Shown: one piece after another, positions 25,394 to 31,550 of the stretch
Position numbering within the stretch: the stretch's first letter is position 1
Layout of the letters: every line of letters begins with the position of its first letter
NCBI GenBank assembly: GCA_018970255.1
Contig: JAGWWS010000003.1
Span: 1 to 64,000, forward strand
Source: Verrucomicrobiota bacterium
Lineage (GTDB): Bacteria; Verrucomicrobiota; Verrucomicrobiia; Chthoniobacterales; Terrimicrobiaceae
Reading direction: 5' to 3'
DNA: 64,000 bases
The notes under the pieces: model-generated
The model's input: only the letters and a program-made list of their open reading frames with translations
What the model was told of the DNA's origin: nothing
Database searches by the model: none
Program-made: the position numbers and the translations under genes

Positions 25394-26164
25394 CTATGCT
25401 CTACGCCGTGCAAAACAGCACATGAGACCGATTGCCACGAGCAGCATGGCGTAGGTTGAAGGTTCGGGAATGCTCAGTATGGCGCTGGCACCGCCCAACC
25501 GAATCCCGTTGATTTGATCATTGGAAAGATAATCGTCGAAAACGAACACGTTATCCGCGCCGCCATCGAAGGGCATGTCGAACGACGGATTGCGCCCCAG
25601 CGCGAGACTCGTCCAACCACTGCCGAATGTAACGCCGGTCGCGGAGATGACCTCATCGTTGACAAACAGCGTGAGTTGCCCGTTAGCCTGATCATGCCGG
25701 ACGGCAACAAACGTCCATGCGCCGATCACAACCGGAGCACCGCCGACAACGCCGCCATTTGAGTTGCCGCGGAATGCCGACCAACCTGAAGGATTGCCGC
25801 GCGAATCAATGTCGATAGTGCGGTCGAAAAAACCGCTGTCATGACTCAACACGCCTCGGATCGGTGAGGAAAGGTCGGCCCTAAACCAGCCACCAAATGT
25901 GATCCGGGGCATGACTCCTGGGTTGATGTCGAGATTGTCGAATGAGACATACTGGCTGTCGGCGGCAACAAGATCGATTGCCCTGCCCTCATAGCCGACG
26001 GTAAATCCGGGATCATTGACCGGTTTCCCTACATATCCGTTACCCGAAATATCAGAAAAGGAGTCTTCAAAAGTGTAGAACGCTTTCAAAGAAGCCTCAG
26101 CCGACATGCCTATAATCGCCATGTGGATGACCAACAAAAGTCTAAGCAATGTCAGTTGGTGCAT
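25394..26164 (-). CDS. LamG-domain protein with PEP-CTERM sorting signal
   Basis: A 256-residue exported protein: signal peptide (LLRLLLVIHMAIIGMSAEA), a concanavalin A/LamG-like domain beginning KAFYTFEDSFSDISGNGY and including ITFGGWFRADLSS and TFVAVRHDQANGQLTLFVND, then a PEP-CTERM tail (IPEPSTYAMLLVAIGL plus CCFARRRA). The tail would be cut by an exosortase after membrane insertion; no exosortase gene is in the window. The gene is AT-rich compared with its neighbours (line 26041-26100 has 24 G+C of 60), which suggests acquisition. Upstream on the minus strand TTGGGT and TAAAAC, 16 bases apart, are possible promoter elements. Ligand unknown. Confidence 0.85.
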   Translation of the reverse strand: MHQLTLLRLLLVIHMAIIGMSAEASLKAFYTFEDSFSDISGNGYVGKPVNDPGFTVGYEGRAIDLVAADSQYVSFDNLDINPGVMPRITFGGWFRADLSSPIRGVLSHDSGFFDRTIDIDSRGNPSGWSAFRGNSNGGVVGGAPVVIGAWTFVAVRHDQANGQLTLFVNDEVISATGVTFGSGWTSLALGRNPSFDMPFDGGADNVFVFDDYLSNDQINGIRLGGASAILSIPEPSTYAMLLVAIGLMCCFARRRA

Positions 26165-26343
26165 TTTGTTTTTTGTATGCGCACATTGGAGTAACCCATA
26201 AGGCTTTTCAAATTGTTTTATGCATGTCGCTTGCAAACCCAAAATCATTTTTGACTGGCGAGGCTCACTGGAGGCGACAGGTTGTTGAAAAGTTGCCGGA
26301 ATGCGCCTCGACAGGCGAATCGCTGCGCGGCTAAACAAAAACC

Positions 26344-27210
26344 ATGACGAGCATGACCGGACACGGGCGCGGGGAGGCTTCCACCAAGGCCTGGGGAGCC
26401 GTGGTCGAATGCCATTCGGTCAACCGCAAGAACGCGGATGTGGTTTTCCATTCGGACCGCAACCTCGCCTGGCTCGAGCCTTCGATCCGCGAGCGCGTGC
26501 TGGCGAAGGTCGCGCGCGGGCGGGTGCAGGTGAACTTGCTTCTGTCCTGCCGCGAAAACGGCACGGCGCATTTTTTTGACGAGAAGCGTGCGGAGGCGTT
26601 CGCCAAAAGCGCGGCGGCGTTGGCGAAAAAACTTGGGCTCGCGGGCGGCATCACCCTTGCGGATGTGCTGGCAGCGCCCGGAGTAGCGAGGGCGGCAGAG
26701 CCCGATACCGAGACCGCGCGGGCGATTGTGCTGCAGGCGCTCGACCGGGCGCTGGAAGGGCTTTGCTCCACGCGGCGGACCGAAGGCGCGGCGTTGAAGA
26801 AGGCGCTCTCGAAGGGCGCCGACCAACTCGCCGCGATCGTGCGCAAGATTGCCCCGCAGGCGAAACGCGTTGTGAAACTCCACCGCGACTCGCTTGCGAA
26901 GCGCATTGGGCGGGCGGGGCTGGGGGTTTCCGCCGACGATCCGCGCATTGCCACCGAGGTTGCGATTTTCGCCGAGCGTTGCGACACGACCGAGGAACTC
27001 GAGCGCGCGGCAAGCCACATTGCGCAGTTCCGCGAAAAGCTCGCGGCGGAGGGACCCGTCGGGCGCACGCTGGAATTCCTTGCGCAGGAACTCGGGCGCG
27101 AATTCAACACGGTCGGATCGAAATCGCAGGACGCCGCCATTTCCCGCCTCGTGATCGAGGCGAAATCCGAACTCGACCGCATCCGCGAACAACTCGCCAA
27201 CATTGAATAG
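26344..27210 (+). CDS. yicC: YicC-family endoribonuclease
   Basis: A 288-residue member of the YicC family, recently characterised in E. coli as an endoribonuclease that acts on small RNA. Both halves are present: YicC_N (MTSMTGHGRGEA ... VECHSVNRKNADV) and the C-terminal DUF1732 domain (AERCDTTEELERAASHIAQF, GRTLEFLAQELGREFNTVGSK). Length is normal. It overlaps the guanylate kinase gene by eight bases, and the yicC-gmk-coaC order is a common bacterial cluster (often with rpoZ, which is absent here). Confidence 0.93.
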   Translation: MTSMTGHGRGEASTKAWGAVVECHSVNRKNADVVFHSDRNLAWLEPSIRERVLAKVARGRVQVNLLLSCRENGTAHFFDEKRAEAFAKSAAALAKKLGLAGGITLADVLAAPGVARAAEPDTETARAIVLQALDRALEGLCSTRRTEGAALKKALSKGADQLAAIVRKIAPQAKRVVKLHRDSLAKRIGRAGLGVSADDPRIATEVAIFAERCDTTEELERAASHIAQFREKLAAEGPVGRTLEFLAQELGREFNTVGSKSQDAAISRLVIEAKSELDRIREQLANIE

Positions 27211-27823
27211 GCTGAAAATCCAACGCACCGGCATCCTCTTCGTCCTCTCCGCCCCGTCGGGTGCGGGGAAGACAACGCTCATCAGTTCGCTCCGGCAGAA
27301 GCCGGATTTCGTTTACTCCGTTTCGTGCACCACGCGCCCGCCGCGCCGCGGCGAGGTGGACGGCGAGGATTATTTTTTCCTCACCGAGGAACAATTCGAG
27401 GAGCGCGCTGCACACGGCGACTTTCTCGAGCACGCCCGCGTGCACGGGCATCTCTACGGCACGCCGAAGTCCACGGTGGTCGGGCACCTCAAGCGCGGCG
27501 TGGATGTGTTGCTCGACATCGATACGCTCGGGGCGGCGGAGGTGCGCGCGAACCCCGACCCGTTCATCCAGGGCGCAATCGCGGATGTTTTCATCATGCC
27601 GCCGGGGCTTGACGAACTCGGGCGCCGGCTCCGCAAGCGCGGCACCGAGGGGGAGGAACAAATCGCCACGCGGTTGCGCAACGCCGCCGCCGAAATGTCG
27701 AAGTGGCGCGAATACCGCTACACGATCATCAGCGGCTCGATGGAGGAGGACATCGAAAAATTCCGAGGCGTGATGCGCGCCGAGCGCTACCTGAGCCGCA
27801 GGCTCGAACTCGATTTCGAATGA
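27203..27823 (+). CDS. gmk: Guanylate kinase
   Basis: Phosphorylates GMP to GDP. The 206-residue protein shows the P-loop SAPSGAGKTTL, the GMP-binding segment SVSCTTRPPRRGEVDGEDY, and VLLDIDTLGAAEVR followed by IFIMPP-like VFIMPPGLDEL. In most guanylate kinases the DIDxQGA motif has Gln-Gly; here it is DIDTLGA, a mild deviation. I accept the TTG at 27203 as start because it gives the standard N-terminus and lies at the end of yicC. The stop overlaps the coaC start (ATGA). Confidence 0.93.
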   Translation: MNRLKIQRTGILFVLSAPSGAGKTTLISSLRQKPDFVYSVSCTTRPPRRGEVDGEDYFFLTEEQFEERAAHGDFLEHARVHGHLYGTPKSTVVGHLKRGVDVLLDIDTLGAAEVRANPDPFIQGAIADVFIMPPGLDELGRRLRKRGTEGEEQIATRLRNAAAEMSKWREYRYTIISGSMEEDIEKFRGVMRAERYLSRRLELDFE

Positions 27824-28365
27824 ACGCGAAAAAAATCGTCCTCGGCGTCGGCGGCTCGATTGCCTGCTTCAAGGCTGCGGAACTCGCGAGCCGGCTCGTG
27901 CAGGATGGATTCGACCTCTCGGTGGTGATGACCGCGCACGCGGCGGAATTCGTCACGCCGCTCACTTTCCAAACGCTCTCAAAAAATCCGGTGACCACCG
28001 GAATCTTCGATGAAAAGGAATCGTGGCATCCCGGTCACATCGAACTCGCGGATTCCGCCGACCTGTTGCTCATCGCGCCTGCGACGGCGAACATCATCGC
28101 GAAACTCGCATGCGGCATCGCCGACGACGCGCTGACTTCCATCGCGCTCGCCACGCCCGCACCGGTGCTCGTCGCGCCGGCGATGAACGGAAAAATGTGG
28201 CTGCATCCCGCCACGCAGGAGAACACGGCGAAACTGAAATCGCGCGGCGTGCGCTTCATCGGACCCGCGGAGGGATTGCTCGCCTGCGGCTACGAGGGCG
28301 TTGGCAGGCTCTGGGATGTCGCCGGAATCGCCGCCGAAGCGCGCGCGATTTTGGCAAACGCGTGA
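27820..28365 (+). CDS. coaC: Phosphopantothenoylcysteine decarboxylase (stand-alone CoaC)
   Basis: Flavoprotein that decarboxylates 4'-phosphopantothenoylcysteine in coenzyme A synthesis. The 181-residue product corresponds only to the N-terminal half of the usual bacterial Dfp/CoaBC fusion: ILGVGGSIACFKAAELA-like start (VLGVGGSIACFKAAEL), the histidine in PGHIELADSADL, LLIAPATANIIAKLACGIADD and the PAMNGKMW motif. It ends in EARAILANA with no CoaB domain, so the synthetase must be encoded elsewhere. Split CoaB and CoaC occur in some bacterial groups and eukaryotes. The start overlaps the gmk stop. Confidence 0.9.
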   Translation: MNAKKIVLGVGGSIACFKAAELASRLVQDGFDLSVVMTAHAAEFVTPLTFQTLSKNPVTTGIFDEKESWHPGHIELADSADLLLIAPATANIIAKLACGIADDALTSIALATPAPVLVAPAMNGKMWLHPATQENTAKLKSRGVRFIGPAEGLLACGYEGVGRLWDVAGIAAEARAILANA

Positions 28366-28425
28366 CCGGATTTTTTCCGCGCGAAAATTTTTTCAAAAAA
28401 AGTGCGAATGTTTGCGAAAAATTTG

Positions 28426-28511
28426 TTGACGCAGTGCGAGCGCGAACTTATTCACACCCGCCAGTGAGTTATTCACAATCTTTTCACAACAACACTTTCC
28501 CGCATTTGCGG
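28426..28511 (+). promoter_or_regulatory. Promoter region of the histone-like gene with DnaA-box-like nonamers
   Basis: TTATTCACA occurs twice, at 28448-28456 and 28469-28477, 21 bases apart; both match the DnaA box TTATNCACA exactly. A third, weaker match (CTTTTCACA) is at 28480-28488. TTGACG (28426-28431) and TATTCA (28449-28454), 17 bases apart, could be a promoter whose -10 region overlaps the first box. A small hairpin CCGCA/TGCGG (28500-28511) follows. Upstream, 28371-28425 is rich in A and T tracts. Possible readings are DnaA control of the small gene or part of a replication origin. Confidence 0.4.
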
Positions 28512-28531
28512 AGAGAAAGGGGGGATAACCA

Positions 28532-28669
28532 ATGCCAGTGAAGAAGAAAGCAGTCAAAAAAGCAGCCGCCAAGAAACCCGCCGCCAAGAAAGCGGTGAAG
28601 AAGGCACCTGCCAAGAAAGCGGCCGCCAAGAAGCCCGCGGCGAAGAAAGCCGTTAAGAAAAAGAAATAA
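28532..28669 (+). CDS. Lys/Ala-rich histone H1-like mini-protein
   Basis: A 45-residue protein made almost only of Lys, Ala, Pro and Val in [13 protein letters not shown]-type repeats, ending in four lysines. It resembles the C-terminal tail of histone H1 and the bacterial AlgP/Hc1-like proteins, so it should bind DNA or RNA by charge. Evidence that it is real: a strong ribosome-binding site (gagaaagggggg, ending eight bases before ATG), a promoter-like upstream region and a strong terminator just downstream. The repeats differ at wobble positions (aaa/aag, gcc/gcg), as in real coding sequence. It follows the yicC-gmk-coaC group after 166 bases. Confidence 0.8.
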   Translation: MPVKKKAVKKAAAKKPAAKKAVKKAPAKKAAAKKPAAKKAVKKKK

Positions 28670-28674
28670 CACCC

Positions 28675-28741
28675 CCTGTTTTAAAACAGGTTTGAAAAAA
28701 CGAGTTGGGAGAAGCCGTAAGGCTTCTCCCAATTTCTTTTT
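28675..28741 (+). terminator. Rho-independent terminator after the histone-like gene
   Basis: A perfect palindrome CCTGTTTTAAAACAGG (28675-28690) begins six bases after the stop codon. A stronger hairpin follows: TTGGGAGAAGCC (28705-28716), loop GTAA, GGCTTCTCCCAA (28721-28732), then a T-rich run TTTCTTTTT (28733-28741). The second hairpin has a 12-base stem and is a classical intrinsic terminator. Confidence 0.85.
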
Positions 28742-28758
28742 GGGGGGAAAGAAGGGGG

Positions 28759-28853
28759 AACGGTCGTCCCGACCGTTTGGAGACTGGCTGACTTTTTTGC
28801 GCCACCCATCCGAACCATGATTCTCTCCGACTCCCACAGGCGGGACGCCTGTG
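28759..28853. repeat. Two short palindromes in the non-coding stretch after the histone-like gene
   Basis: The stretch 28742-29113 has no gene I accept. It holds two compact hairpins: AACGGTC-GTCCC-GACCGTT (28759-28777) and CACAGGCG-GGA-CGCCTGTG (28835-28853), followed by the 77-bp element at 28922. A 62-codon open frame across them (28817-29005) only reflects the palindromes. Their density suggests dispersed intergenic repeats. Confidence 0.55.
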
Positions 28854-28921
28854 CCCCTCTCATACCGAATCTGGAGGTGAGCTGGAGCTTTCAGGGGCTC
28901 CTTACCAAAAACGGAATGACC

Positions 28922-28998
28922 AGGAGGGCGCCGCTTGTCGGCGCCGGGGCGGTTTTTCCAAACACACCAATTCCGGCGCTGACAAGCAGCGCCCTCCT
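28922..28998. repeat. 77-bp palindromic intergenic element, copy A
   Basis: Two 26-base arms (28922-28947 and 28973-28998) form an imperfect inverted repeat around a 25-base centre. Each arm is also a hairpin: GGCGC-CGCTTGTCG-GCGCC in the left arm and GGCGC-TGACAAGCA-GCGCC in the right. A second copy of exactly the same length lies at 44434-44510. The left arms of the two copies are identical over 26 bases. Confidence 0.85.
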
Positions 28999-29113
28999 CG
29001 CATAGCGGCAAACAAAAATTCCCTCAGCATTAGTGAGTCCAAAACCAAATTTCCTTTGGCGCGAGGAGGGTTTTCTGGCGCGGGGGGCGGGGGCGCGGTA
29101 GTTTTTGGGAGCC

Positions 29114-29524
29114 ATGCCGGGCGGGGAATTCGAAATCGTCGACAACGACAAGAGGCAACTCGCGCGCCACTCGTTGGAGAGGTTGAAGGCGCTCGCGCCG
29201 ACTTTCGCGGAGGGTTCTTCGAGGCGGCTCGCGTGCATGGAACTCATCGCAGAGCGCGAGCAGGCGGCGCTTCTCCATGCGCAGCGCACGGCGCTTCGGC
29301 GTTCGACAGCGGCACTGGTGGTTTCAGTCGTCGCGCTCGTGGGACCGCCGAGCGCATTTGTGGCATGGTGGTTGTCGCAACCCGCGGAGCCGCTGCCACA
29401 GCGGGTTCCCGCGGTGGAGAGAAAAACGGCTACTGTGCCGCGACCGCTTCCGAAACCATCGCCTTCGCCGTTCGAGGCGGCGCCCCTTCCTTCGAGCCTC
29501 AGCGAGCCGCCGGTGGCGCCGTGA
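29114..29524 (+). CDS. Small single-pass membrane protein of unknown function
   Basis: A 136-residue protein with a cytoplasmic N-terminal part (FEIVDNDKRQLARHSLERLK, 55 residues), one membrane helix (ALVVSVVALVGPPSAFVAWWL) and a Pro-rich outer tail. I do not recognise a family. It overlaps the end of the convergent rsmE gene by 26 bases. The opposite strand is also open, but this frame has the better start (ATG at 29114), a balanced composition and a membrane topology that makes sense. A TTG at 29105 is an alternative start. Function unknown; an anti-sigma-like or FecR-like anchor is conceivable but not supported. Confidence 0.5.
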   Translation: MPGGEFEIVDNDKRQLARHSLERLKALAPTFAEGSSRRLACMELIAEREQAALLHAQRTALRRSTAALVVSVVALVGPPSAFVAWWLSQPAEPLPQRVPAVERKTATVPRPLPKPSPSPFEAAPLPSSLSEPPVAP

Positions 29525-30245
29525 AGAGTTCGTGCGCGAGCACGCTCAGGCAATAAATCGCCGCCGTTTCGGTGCGCAAAATGATTGGACCGAGTGTGAC
29601 GGGCAGGCAGCCGTGGCTTTTCGCGAGCGCGATTTCGGCGGGGGTGAAATCGCCCTCGGGTCCGACGAGGATGGTGGCGGCAGAGGGCGCCGCGCCGTGT
29701 TCGGCGAGGACGGTTTTGATGGGGCGAGCGTCGGGTTGGAGCGAGGCGATGAGGAGCAGACCCTTTTTTTCCTCGCGCTCGAGGAAGGCGCGGACGGTGA
29801 GCGGTTCGGAGACTTCGGGAAGGTGGTTTTGACCGCACTGCTTGCAGGCTTCGAGCGCGACCGCCTGCCATTTGGAGCGCTTGCGGTCGGTGTCGTTGCC
29901 CTCGAGTTGGACGACGGTGCGGTCGGAGAGCAGGGGTGCGATGCGCGCAGCGCCGAGTTCCACCGCCTTTTGGACGATGAGGTCCATGTTTTTCCCCTTC
30001 GGCACGGCTTGTGCGAGCGTGATGCGGCACGGTGGAGGCGGGGTTTTTGCGGGGGCGGAAAATTTCAGCGAGATGCGACCGCGCTCGACCGAGGAAATTT
30101 CCGCGCGGGCTTCGCGACCGCAACCGTCGAAGACAGCGACCTTGTCGCCGGGCGAGAGGCGGAGCACATCGGCGCAGTGGTGGGATTCGGATTCGCCGAG
30201 GACCGCGGAGTCCCAGGCTTCAGGCGGCAGGTGGAACCGGTGCAT
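29499..30245 (-). CDS. rsmE: 16S rRNA (uracil-1498-N3)-methyltransferase
   Basis: SPOUT-class methyltransferase that modifies U1498 in the decoding region of 16S rRNA. The 248-residue protein has the N-terminal PUA-like part (MHRFHLPPEAW ... SHHCADVLRLSPGDKVAVFDG), LAQAVPKGKNMDLIVQKAVELG, and the SAM-binding knot VGPEGDFTPAEIALA plus LGPIILRTETAAI. It starts inside the end of rmlD (26-base overlap) and converges with the small membrane protein gene. The pairing with rmlD and the PAS gene has no obvious functional link. Confidence 0.94.
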   Translation of the reverse strand: MHRFHLPPEAWDSAVLGESESHHCADVLRLSPGDKVAVFDGCGREARAEISSVERGRISLKFSAPAKTPPPPCRITLAQAVPKGKNMDLIVQKAVELGAARIAPLLSDRTVVQLEGNDTDRKRSKWQAVALEACKQCGQNHLPEVSEPLTVRAFLEREEKKGLLLIASLQPDARPIKTVLAEHGAAPSAATILVGPEGDFTPAEIALAKSHGCLPVTLGPIILRTETAAIYCLSVLAHELFTAPPAAR

Positions 30246-31128
30246 AGAGATGGAAGATGTGTTCGCGCAGGGCTTCGTGCCAATGGCGTGGCGCGTAGCC
30301 GAGCGTTGCGGCGAGTTTCGCGGTATCGAGGACGGAGTGGACCGGGCGCGCGGCGACGAATTGTTTCATGTCGGCAAGCGTGACGGAGCCGACCGATGTG
30401 GCGAGGAGTGGCACGCCCGCTTCCGCGGCGAATTCCAGGGCTTTCGCACCGTAGTCGCGCCAGGAGCAGGAGCCGGAATTGCACGCGTGGAAGAGACCGC
30501 CGGGCGCATCGGGTTCGAGGAACGGCTCGAGCCAACCGGCGACATCCTCGGTGTAGGTGGGCGAGGAAAATTTGTCCGCGACCGCTTCGACCTTGGGTTC
30601 CTTGCGGGCTTTTTCGACGAGCCACTCGATGAACGACGGCTTGCCGGGACCGAAGACCCACGAGACGCGGAAGACGAGGTGGCGCGGGTCGCGGGCGAGC
30701 ACGCGGTTCTCGCCCTCGAGTTTGGTTTGCCCATACCAGCCGCAGGGGTGTGCGGGGCTGCTCTCCGAAAGCGGCGCATCGGTTTTTCCGTCGAAGACAT
30801 AATCCGTGCTGAAGTGGATGAAACGGGCGCCGCGGGCGGAGGCGCATTCCGCCATGATGGCGGGCGCGTCGGCATTGATGCGCCCGGCTTCGGCGCGCTC
30901 GGACTCGCAACGGTCTACATTCGTGGCGCCGGAGCCGTTGACGAGGACATCGAATTCGCGGGACTGCAACGCGGCGCGAAGGGTGTCGGGGTTGGAAACA
31001 TCGCACTTCTGGCGCGGGAGCGAGGCGACTTCATGCCCGCGGGACCAAATGCGGGCGAGGGCGGAGGCGAGGCGACCGTTGGCGCCGAGGACAAGGATTT
31101 TCCTGCGGCGGCTCAGGGGATTCTCCAC
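30220..31128 (-). CDS. rmlD: dTDP-4-dehydrorhamnose reductase-like protein
   Basis: A 302-residue short-chain dehydrogenase of the RmlD family, which makes dTDP-L-rhamnose for surface polysaccharides. The Rossmann motif is LVLGANGRLASALA, the catalytic YxxxK is YGQTK, and FIHFSTDYVFDGKTDAP and VFRVSWVFGPGKPSF are family signatures. I chose the GTG at 31128, which gives the normal N-terminus (ENPLSRRRKILVLG) and overlaps the PAS gene by 16 bases; the frame open further upstream lies inside the PAS gene. No other rml genes are in the window, so an alternative sugar reductase role is possible. Confidence 0.85.
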   Translation of the reverse strand: MENPLSRRRKILVLGANGRLASALARIWSRGHEVASLPRQKCDVSNPDTLRAALQSREFDVLVNGSGATNVDRCESERAEAGRINADAPAIMAECASARGARFIHFSTDYVFDGKTDAPLSESSPAHPCGWYGQTKLEGENRVLARDPRHLVFRVSWVFGPGKPSFIEWLVEKARKEPKVEAVADKFSSPTYTEDVAGWLEPFLEPDAPGGLFHACNSGSCSWRDYGAKALEFAAEAGVPLLATSVGSVTLADMKQFVAARPVHSVLDTAKLAATLGYAPRHWHEALREHIFHLYAPVPPAA

Positions 31129-31514
31129 TCGGCGGCGCGGAATCCCGCGAGGGCGCCGTTTTTCTTGAAGAAGGGTTTTAGCTCGATCCGGACATGATAG
31201 GTCGAGCCGTCCTTGTGGTAATTCACCATCGTCGCGGTGCAATCGGTGCGGTTGCGGATGGCTTTGCGGAGTTTTTCCACACTGGAATTATCGGTTTCGG
31301 GACCCTGCAGGAAATCGCCGGGCTTTTTGCCACGGACTTCTTCAAAGGTGTATCCGCAGATGGCTGAGAACGCCGGATTGATGGAGGTGATGCGACCACG
31401 GGCGTCGGTGACGACGCGGGCGGGCTCGTTTTGGATGCGGACAAGCACGGCGGATGCGAGCGTGTCGATGTCCGAGGTGAAACTTCCACAGCAGTCTGTC
31501 AGATCGGCGATCAT
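31113..31514 (-). CDS. Stand-alone PAS-domain protein (LOV-like without the photoactive Cys)
   Basis: A 133-residue protein that is almost only one PAS domain: ARVVTDARGRITSINPAFSA, ICGYTFEEVRGKKPGDFLQG, PETDNSSVEKLRKAI and MVNYHKDGSTYHVRIELKPF. The sequence is close to LOV domains, but the NCRFLQG motif reads PGDFLQG, so the cysteine that forms the flavin adduct is missing and light sensing by the classical route is unlikely. No output domain is attached; it may act as a partner of another sensor. The N-terminus has two adjacent cysteines (TDCCGSF). It lies between cobA-hemD and rmlD. Confidence 0.8.
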   Translation of the reverse strand: MIADLTDCCGSFTSDIDTLASAVLVRIQNEPARVVTDARGRITSINPAFSAICGYTFEEVRGKKPGDFLQGPETDNSSVEKLRKAIRNRTDCTATMVNYHKDGSTYHVRIELKPFFKKNGALAGFRAAEWRIP

Positions 31515-31550
31515 TTTTGCGAAATTGGGTCCACTTTCCTACTACGCGTG

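Noticed and set aside
28922-28998. CRISPR-like repeat
   Set aside because: Two distant copies with a nested palindrome and no regular spacers; it is a dispersed element and not an array.
28817-29005. 62-codon open frame in the non-coding stretch
   Set aside because: It is made of the palindromic repeats themselves, has no ribosome-binding site, and its protein only mirrors the repeats.
31113-31514. Blue-light LOV photoreceptor
   Set aside because: The cysteine needed for the flavin adduct is missing from the FLQG motif, so only a LOV-like PAS domain is called.
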